Source: Omphiscola glabra
Lineage: Eukaryota; Mollusca; Gastropoda; Lymnaeidae
DNA: 64,000 nucleotides
Assembly: GCA_964017045.1 (NCBI GenBank)
Contig: OZ024798.1
Coordinates: 24,827,347-24,891,346 of the forward strand
Direction of reading: 5' to 3'
Shown here: positions 57,690-64,000 of the stretch, piece by piece
Layout of the letters: the number at the start of each line of letters is the position of its first letter
Numbering within the stretch: position 1 is the stretch's first letter
The notes under the pieces: generated by a model
Database searches by the model: none
What the model saw: the letters and a program-made list of their open reading frames with translations, nothing else
Told to the model about the DNA's origin: nothing
Translations under genes and position numbers: made by a program

Positions 57690-58172
57690 ATGTCACCCCC
57701 GGCCCTGTCCCTCCAACTCTGTCATTCCAACTCTGTCACTCCAACTCGGTCCCTCCAACTCTGTCCCTCCAACTCTGTCCCTCCGACTCTGTCACCCCGA
57801 CTCTGTCACCCCGACTCTGTCCCTCCAACTCTGTCACTTCAACTCTGTCACTCCAACTCTGTCCCTCCAACTCTGTCACCCCCACTCTGTCCCTCAAACT
57901 CTGTCCCTCCAACTCTGTCCCTCTAACTCTGTCCCTCCAACTCTGTCCCTCCGACTCTGTCCCTCCAACTCTGTCCCTCCAAATCTGTCCCTCCAACTCA
58001 GTCCCTCCGACTCTGTCCCTCCGACTCTGTCCCTCCGACTCTGTCCCTCCGACTCTGTCCCTCCGACTCAGTCCCTCCGACTCAATCCCTCCGACTCTGT
58101 CCCTCCGACTCAGTCCCTCCGACTCAATCCCTCCGACTCTGTCCCTCCGACTCTGTCACTCCGGCTCAGCTA
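57690..58172. repeat. 14-bp minisatellite (CTCTGTCCCTCCGA)
   Basis: About 34 units. The left part is CTCTGTCACTCCAA/CTCTGTCCCTCCAA and the right part CTCTGTCCCTCCGA/CTCAGTCCCTCCGA. Looser relatives begin at about 57540. Confidence 0.95.
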
Positions 58173-58792
58173 CCTGTCAAACTGTATACCCCAATTCCCC
58201 ACCCGCCTCCCCATAGAAACTCCCAGATACCTTACCCAAAAGGCCATCCGATGCCTCTCTCCACAGAACTCACAATTTGAAACGTTCCACCCAGCAACGC
58301 TCCGGGTCCGTTGTTTATTTTTAATACCTGCCACAGTTAAGCCCCCCTTTCATTGAAAAGCGACCTCACAGCCGTCAGCTTCACGGCGCCCCCGTGGGTG
58401 GCATGTCGCCCTTCAACGATGGAGGGAAAAAAAGGGTTGGGGGGTGTGGGGGGTTGTTGATTTTCGTAGTCTTACGTGGCTTCTGTGTATTAGTGGCGAG
58501 GGGCTAGTGACGCTTGGAAAGTATGAGTGGAATTCTTCTATTTAAAAAAACAATATTTAAAAAATAAGACAATAGCTTCTGATTGGTCCCGATGAGAAAC
58601 CGGATATAGAAACTAAGGGAGAGTGGTTATTGATGTGTCCAACATTCAGAAAGAAAAAAAAAGTAGTTGCTTAAAGTACATAACAGATGGAATTTGTGAA
58701 CAAGAAATGTTTCTTTTTGTTTTTAAAGATAAGAGATAGATGGAAATTGTAATGGTGGTTTCGTAAAAAGTCAAGAAAAAATAAAGAGTACT

Positions 58793-58982
58793 GTTATAGA
58801 TCTAAGAGTGCTACTGTAGATCTAAGAGTGCTATTGTAGATATAAGAGAGCTATTGTAGATCTAAGAGTGCTACTGTAGATCTAATAGTGCTATTTTAGA
58901 TATAAGAGGGCTATTGTAGATCTAAGAGTGTTACTATAGATCTAAGAGTGCTACTACTACTGTAGATCTAAGCGTGCTACTG
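58793..58982. repeat. 20-bp minisatellite (TGTAGATCTAAGAGTGCTAC)
   Basis: About nine units of TGTAGATCTAAGAGTGCTAC with small variants. Confidence 0.92.
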
Positions 58983-58984
58983 GA

Positions 58985-60394
58985 GAGATGGTGCGAAAGT
59001 AACTTCAAAAAAAAATCTTAGCACTGTAAAGATGTTGGATGAAATGTCGAATGAAGATGTTAAAACATGCACGACCAAATGTCGTAATCTCGAATGCTTT
59101 TCACTCATCGGCAAGCCGACTATTTGAGCCGCGACGATCGCTGCAGTGATGGCGGCTAATCTCGTACCATCAGTCAGTACTGTGACAACCACCACTTTCC
59201 TTAGTCAAATTATCATTTAACCACCCAACACCATTTCTTTTCTCTTGTCTACCAGAAAACACGCAAGTGCCATACTTCCATCTTCTCCAAAAACCTCTTC
59301 TCAGATAAATCGAGGCAATTTTAACAGCAATTCCGCTCAAACGGCCACCGTTGCTAAATTATGAAGAAGAAAAAAAAATCTCAACTAGCAAAAAAATTCT
59401 AAAATTTCCCAGAATTCTATATTTGAAATGTCAAACGAATGCGAGCTTAAAAGTTGGAATCCGGCTCTTGTTTGCCAACGTTTCCTGCGATTTATCATTC
59501 ACAAGTTCACAAAAATCTCCCTCAACCGGCTTAAACTGTATAAACCAAGACAGCTATTATGTTATTTTAATCGAATTAAGTCATCTTGACAGCATTAAGT
59601 CAGATCCTGCCGCCGTCGAGAGCGACTGCAGCCAACGAAAACACATTATCGTAGCGGGGAAAAATGGCGGCAATCGTCTGCCAGCCAAACTTTAACTGCC
59701 TTTGGCGGCGGTATTTTTTAATTTTTTGAAATCTTTTTTTAAAAAAGAAGGAAAAAAAAACCCAACTTATAGACACGTTGACGCAAGACCAGGTCAATTT
59801 AACTGACAGAAAGGAAACCAATTTCTAAGGTGACACATCGGGTGGAGGACGGGCTGTTAACACCGACACGGCTCATTGGACACCAAGCGGCATCAATTTT
59901 CACCACTTTCCGTTGGCGTCGTTAGGCTTAACACGTTCTGTTTAACTCTGTTGACTTGCGCGGGAAAGAGAGGGAGAGAAGGGGTGGGGGGGGGAGAGTC
60001 TTTGGCGTCACATTTGAAACACAGACCAAAAAAAAATTGATTTCCCCATCATCTTTTAAATTGTTACAAGCGGGTAGTTGACGCTCGCTCTGTGACGTTC
60101 AACGGCGGTATGTTGATGTATCGAACCCTCAAATTGGTGGAGCATTGATCGTTTAGTGTTTGACAGTGACTACGTGGTACGGAGGGGTTGTCGGGGGAAA
60201 AGAAATAAAGGAATCATTGCGTCTGAGGGGCTGACTTCATATTATGACACATTTGGGTGGGGGTGTGGGAAAGGGGGGGGGGGGGACATCTGGGCACGTG
60301 TTCTGATTTTTAATATTAGCAGTTTCCAGAAATGATCATTTGATGTATTCGTTTCCAGATTAAATAGCTGAAATACATTCATGTAGCCAAGATT
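58985..60394. other. Low-repeat non-coding DNA
   Basis: Contains two stretches with CpG and little repetition: 59085-59190 (AGCCGCGACGATCGCTGCAG) and 59450-59680 (GTAGCGGGGAAAAATGGCGG). Frames here have no recognised domain. G runs lie near 59985 and 60275. Confidence 0.35.
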
Positions 60395-60826
60395 AAGCTT
60401 AGGTTTCATCGATTACCAACATGTTTAGGTTTCATTAATTACCAACATGTTTAGGTTTCATTAATTACCAACATGTTTAGGTTTCATTAATTACCAACAT
60501 GCTTAGGTTTCATTAATTACCAACATGTTTAGGTTTCATTAATTACCAACATGCTTAGGTTTCATTAATTACCAACATGTTTAGGTTTCATTAATTACCA
60601 ACATGTTTAGGTTTCATTAATTACCAACATGCTTAGGTTTCATTAATTACCAACATGTTTAGATTTAATAATTACCAATATGTTTAGATTTCATTAATTA
60701 CCAACATGTTTAGGTTTCATTAATTACCAACATGTTTAGATTTAATAATTACCAACATGTTTAGATTTCATTAATTACCAACATGTTTAGGTTTCATTAA
60801 TTACCAACATGTTTAGGTTTCATCGC
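60395..60826. repeat. 26-bp minisatellite (TTTAGGTTTCATTAATTACC)
   Basis: About 16 units of TTTAGGTTTCATTAATTACC plus AACATG, with GCTTAGG and TTTAGATT variants. Confidence 0.95.
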
Positions 60827-60830
60827 GTAT

Positions 60831-60908
60831 CCGGAAATTTGATCGAAAGAAATTTCGTCGACGGAAAATTGATCGACGGAAATTTGATCGAACGGAAATT
60901 TCGTAGAA
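60831..60908. repeat. Clustered GGAAATTTGATCGA motifs
   Basis: Five related units (CGGAAATTTGATCGAA, GAAATTTCGTCGACGG, AAAATTGATCGACGG) in 75 bp. They may be a fragment of a mobile element's subterminal region. Confidence 0.6.
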
Positions 60909-60989
60909 TCTTTTTTTTTAGTTTACACGTTAAAATTTTGCGTCAAATTTCTTTTTGAACGCAGTATTTTGTTTTACTATTTAGTATAG

Positions 60990-61690
60990 TCTAGTGCGTC
61001 CCACCACACTTATGACTCTTGCAATTGCCCCACTACACTTCTGACTCTTGCCATTTTCCCACTACACTTATGACTCTTGCTTTTGTCCCACTACACTTAT
61101 GACTCTTGCCATTGTCCCACCACACTCATGACTCTTGCCATTGTCCCACCACACTCATGACTCTTGCCATTGTCCCACTACACTCATGACTCTTGCCATT
61201 GTCCCACCACACTTATGACTCTTGCCATTGTCCCACTACACTCATGACGCTTGCAATTGTCCCATCACACTTATGACTCTTGCTGTTGTCCCACTACACG
61301 TATGACTCTTGCCATTGCCCCACCACACTCATGACTCTTGCCATTGTCCCACCACACTCATGACCCTTGCCATTGTCCCACCACACGTATGACTCTTGCC
61401 ATTGTCCCACCACACGTATGACTCTTGCCATTGTCCCACCACACGTATGACTCTTGCCATTGTCCCACCACACGTATGACTCTTGCCATTGTCCCACCAC
61501 ACTCATGACTCTTGCCATTGTCCCACCACACGTATGACTTTTGCCCTTGTCCCACCACACGTATGACTCTTGCCCTTGTCCCACCACACTCATGACTCTT
61601 GCCATGTCCCACCACACTCATGACTCTTGCCATTGTCCCACCACACGTATGACTCTTGCCATTGTCCCACCACACTCATGACTCTGATAG
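60990..61690. repeat. 29-bp minisatellite, about 24 copies
   Basis: Units contain GACTCTTGCCATTGTCCCAC and CACACTCAT/CACACGTAT/TACACTTAT. The CACGTATGAC subtype forms a block at 61384-61480. Confidence 0.95.
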
Positions 61691-61719
61691 TTATGCTTAT
61701 ATATCAAGTTTCTTGATAG

Positions 61720-62260
61720 GCGACTTTTCTCATCCGCCGCATCTCATCAGAACCACGGTCTGTAACGTTCGACCAGGTTGTCAAACGGGACGGAGCTGCT
61801 CCTAGGCAACCGTTTCGTCCCAGCTACTTCGCGAATTGGTTGCGAGGTGGAAACCCCACAGTAGAGTCCCTCTTAGAGGGCGTCCGATGCTTCCCCGGGA
61901 CGGGTGGGTGGGGGGAGATATTAGGACGTTAATTTACCGTCCCGGCCCCAAGGAATGTGGACTGCGGACGCTTTAAGCGCAGCGTCTTCGGTCGACCGGA
62001 TGTCTCCGGGCGGGGAGGGTCCCACGCCGGCAAGCCCGATCGAGCGGTTGCTGGTGGGGACGTTTCACGCCCGGGGAGGTCTCTGACGTTCCCCCGCACG
62101 GCCCGACGTCGGGGAAACCCGGCGCCTTGCAGGTGTGGGTGGGCGCCAGAGAGGGCTCGACGGCCCGCTGATGCCATTTCCTAATGAGATTTTTCAGTCA
62201 AACGGGACGGAGCCTCGCATTAGGTAATCGACAAATATTTTCAGGCCTCGTCCGTGACAT
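61720..62260. promoter_or_regulatory. CpG island bounded by a 17-bp direct repeat
   Basis: GC- and CpG-dense, unlike anything else non-coding here. GTCAAACGGGACGGAGC occurs at 61780-61796 and again at 62197-62213. Each copy is followed within a few bases by TAGGCAAC or TAGGTAAT. No exon was recognised; open frames on both strands are Arg/Pro/Gly-rich, as expected of GC-rich DNA. Promoter or first-exon function is inference. Confidence 0.4.
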
Positions 62261-63190
62261 TTTTGGAAACTGACCACACGTATCAGTGTCATTCTCCTCA
62301 AGTTTAGACAGTCACTTTTTTGAATATTTGAAGGACGATACGTCTGCGTCGTGCAACATTAATCCATTGCCCCGACCCCATATGCAATCAATCGTTGATG
62401 GATTCTCAGTGGTTATTGAGCAATATCTAACTCTCCCTCCCCCCCCCCCCCCCCCACTAACCATAAGAAACGTCTCAATTATATCTGATAGTTTTTGGAT
62501 GTCTGTTTTGTTGACAGCTTAATTTCTCAACTAACTCTCAGCGACTGTGAGCAGGATTATTATTGGATTTTCCAGATCCAGATTATTTGGCCATTCTTCA
62601 AATACAACAATAGGTGTGCGCTCCCCCCCCCCCCCACCCCAAGCAATTATTTTAGCACTTAATTCTCAGGGCCGCGCATGTAGCATCAAGCGTTTGTCAA
62701 ACAAATAGATGTAGCATAATTTCTTTGATCTTTGTCTCGGTGACTTACAAGTTGTGAGTTGAGATCGATCTTTTTACTGTTAAAGAGCGGGGTGCAGGGC
62801 CGGGGACAGGGCCGGATGGGTGGGTGGGGGATTGTTTTTTCGTAAGGGGAGCCGGAGGAGGGTTGGAATGTTGGGGAAGAGAAGGTGGGATTTAGGATGA
62901 TATGTGTTTTACATCCCAGGTGCGAGAAGTGGCTAGAGAGGGAGAGGATCTTGGTGTTGCCGGGGGCTAAGGTGGTCTGCACATTGGAATTAGTAAAAGG
63001 GGTTTGAATGACTTTAAATTTGGGCATCGCCTGTGGTGCGCAATTTTCTAGGAAGAATTGATCTGACAAAATTTTAACTGAAATTTAAAGGTTGGTAAAT
63101 GTATGTCATAATTATAACAATGTACATATATTTTTTGTTGGAATGCCAGTGGTGGCCAAAATTATGTGAGACTAGATTTTAAATTCCAAC
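62261..63190. other. Non-coding DNA with C17 and C11 runs
   Basis: C17 near 62438 and C11 near 62622. A 127-codon minus-strand frame at 63069-62686 has Pro/Ser/Thr-rich text and no known domain. Confidence 0.35.
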
Positions 63191-63194
63191 TTCT

Positions 63195-63380
63195 CCTGAA
63201 ATTTTGACTGTACATTCAAAGTTTAAAACTCGATTGAACATTCAAGTATCAATTTCTCCTGAAATCTTGACTGTACATTCAAATTTTAAAACTCGATTGA
63301 ACATTCAAATATCAACTTCTCCTGAAATCTTGACTGTACATTCAAAGTTTAAAACTTGATTGAACATTCAAGTATCAACT
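63195..63380. repeat. 62-bp tandem repeat, 3 copies
   Basis: Units contain AACTTCTCCTGAAATCTTGA, CTGTACATTCAAAGTTTAAA and CGATTGAACATTCAAGTATC. Confidence 0.92.
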
Positions 63381-63707
63381 TAGCCCGTGTCATAGGCGTC
63401 TCGTTACTTTCATCCATCTTTTCTCGTGAATGAACTTTAGCTGACCCCAAGTTCGGTATCACGTTTTCTTGGGTGTGGCTAATTAAAAATAGTTTCTCAT
63501 GACCTTGTTTACAAATAAATAAAGTCTATGGTCAGAATATGTAGAATTATGTAGAGAAATCGAGGTTGACCGAGAAAGGGATACAATGTGTAAGCCCTTC
63601 TATAAATGTCTCTTAAACAGACTATATTTATGCCTCTATAGATTGATTGAGGGAGGAAGAGAAAGATTTGCTACACGAGAAAGAGATTTGTTTACTAATA
63701 TTTGACG

Positions 63708-63800
63708 CATGTGTGTGTGTGTGTGTGTGCTCCTTTTTTTTTCAACAATGTACCTTTTTTCAACACTGTACCCTTCTTCAACATTGTACCGGTACAAGCC
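63708..63800. repeat. (GT)n microsatellite and short CAACA(C/T)TGTACC repeat
   Basis: About 20 bp of GT at 63710-63730, followed by three copies of TTCAACAATGTACC-like sequence. The last 200 bp of the window are AT-rich with no feature seen. Confidence 0.85.
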
Positions 63801-64000
63801 ATCATTATACTGTAAGTCAACAGCTTTAGTTTTTAAAATTTCTTTTTGATTTTTAAATTTATTATTAACTTAACAGAAGTATTAGCCCTACTTTCGGTAT
63901 CGTTTTCTTTATTATTGTATTTAATTTATGGTATCGTCTTTTGTTATATACTGTATTTCAACGAGGCATATTGTCAAATAAGAGATTAACATCTCTACAC

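Noticed and set aside
62686..63069. 127-codon minus-strand frame
   Set aside because: Pro/Ser/Thr-rich composition arises from a G-rich strand. No motif, no upstream signal, no splice partners.
1..64000. tRNA, rRNA or snRNA genes
   Set aside because: The only tRNA-like sequences are a SINE head at 6.25 kb, a doubtful one at 46.7 kb and a primer-binding site at 30.9 kb. None has a complete cloverleaf.

Overview
This window looks like nuclear DNA of an animal, most probably a gastropod mollusc. It has split genes with GT/AG introns, long AT-rich non-coding stretches, several DNA-transposon and LINE/SINE remnants, and no bacterial gene organisation. The species call is inference. The best single clue is a copy of a SPIN-like hAT element near 46.9 kb, a family reported from a pond snail (Lymnaea stagnalis) as well as tetrapods and a blood-feeding bug. 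The two host genes also look animal-like.

Only two host genes can be supported, both on the minus strand. The first is the 5' part of a GMC (FAD-dependent glucose/choline dehydrogenase-like) oxidoreductase gene: four exons between 4351 and 1884, with splice phases that join cleanly, and the rest of the gene lying beyond the left edge. The second is a complete-looking four-exon gene from 19183 to 14037. It encodes a secreted, cysteine-rich protein of about 708 residues with a hydrophobic C-terminal tail. It resembles the invertebrate extracellular proteins built from DUF7042-7045 modules. Both genes have a minisatellite just upstream of the start codon in which every unit carries CTTTGAT, a TCF/LEF-type motif.

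The rest is intergenic. More than 40 minisatellite arrays with units of 12-65 bp cover about 19 kb (about 30 percent by hand addition). The largest are the 42-bp array at 11-12.3 kb with a CACGTG in nearly every unit, the 37-bp array at 28.4-29.7 kb, the 31-bp array at 37.4-39.0 kb, the 21-bp array at 39.6-40.4 kb, and adjoining 24-bp (TGACGTCA), 33-bp and 12-bp (AGATAGGTCA) arrays at 49-51.8 kb. Most long open frames in the window are by-products of these arrays.

Transposable elements: three 3' copies of one jockey-like LINE (2.7, 13.2 and 54.4 kb); an LTR retrotransposon 5' end with a primer-binding site and a broken gag start (29.7-31.4 kb); a tRNA-derived SINE (6.1 kb); a hAT element with perfect 8-bp target duplications inserted in an older hAT (44.1-46.4 kb); a hAT MITE with perfect 8-bp duplications and an internal 22-bp array (42.3 kb); a second nested hAT region (52.0-54.4 kb); several short MITEs; and a Penelope-like fragment. 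Two CpG-rich islands (about 56.7-57.2 and 61.7-62.25 kb) have no recognisable gene and may be regulatory or first-exon DNA of a neighbouring gene.
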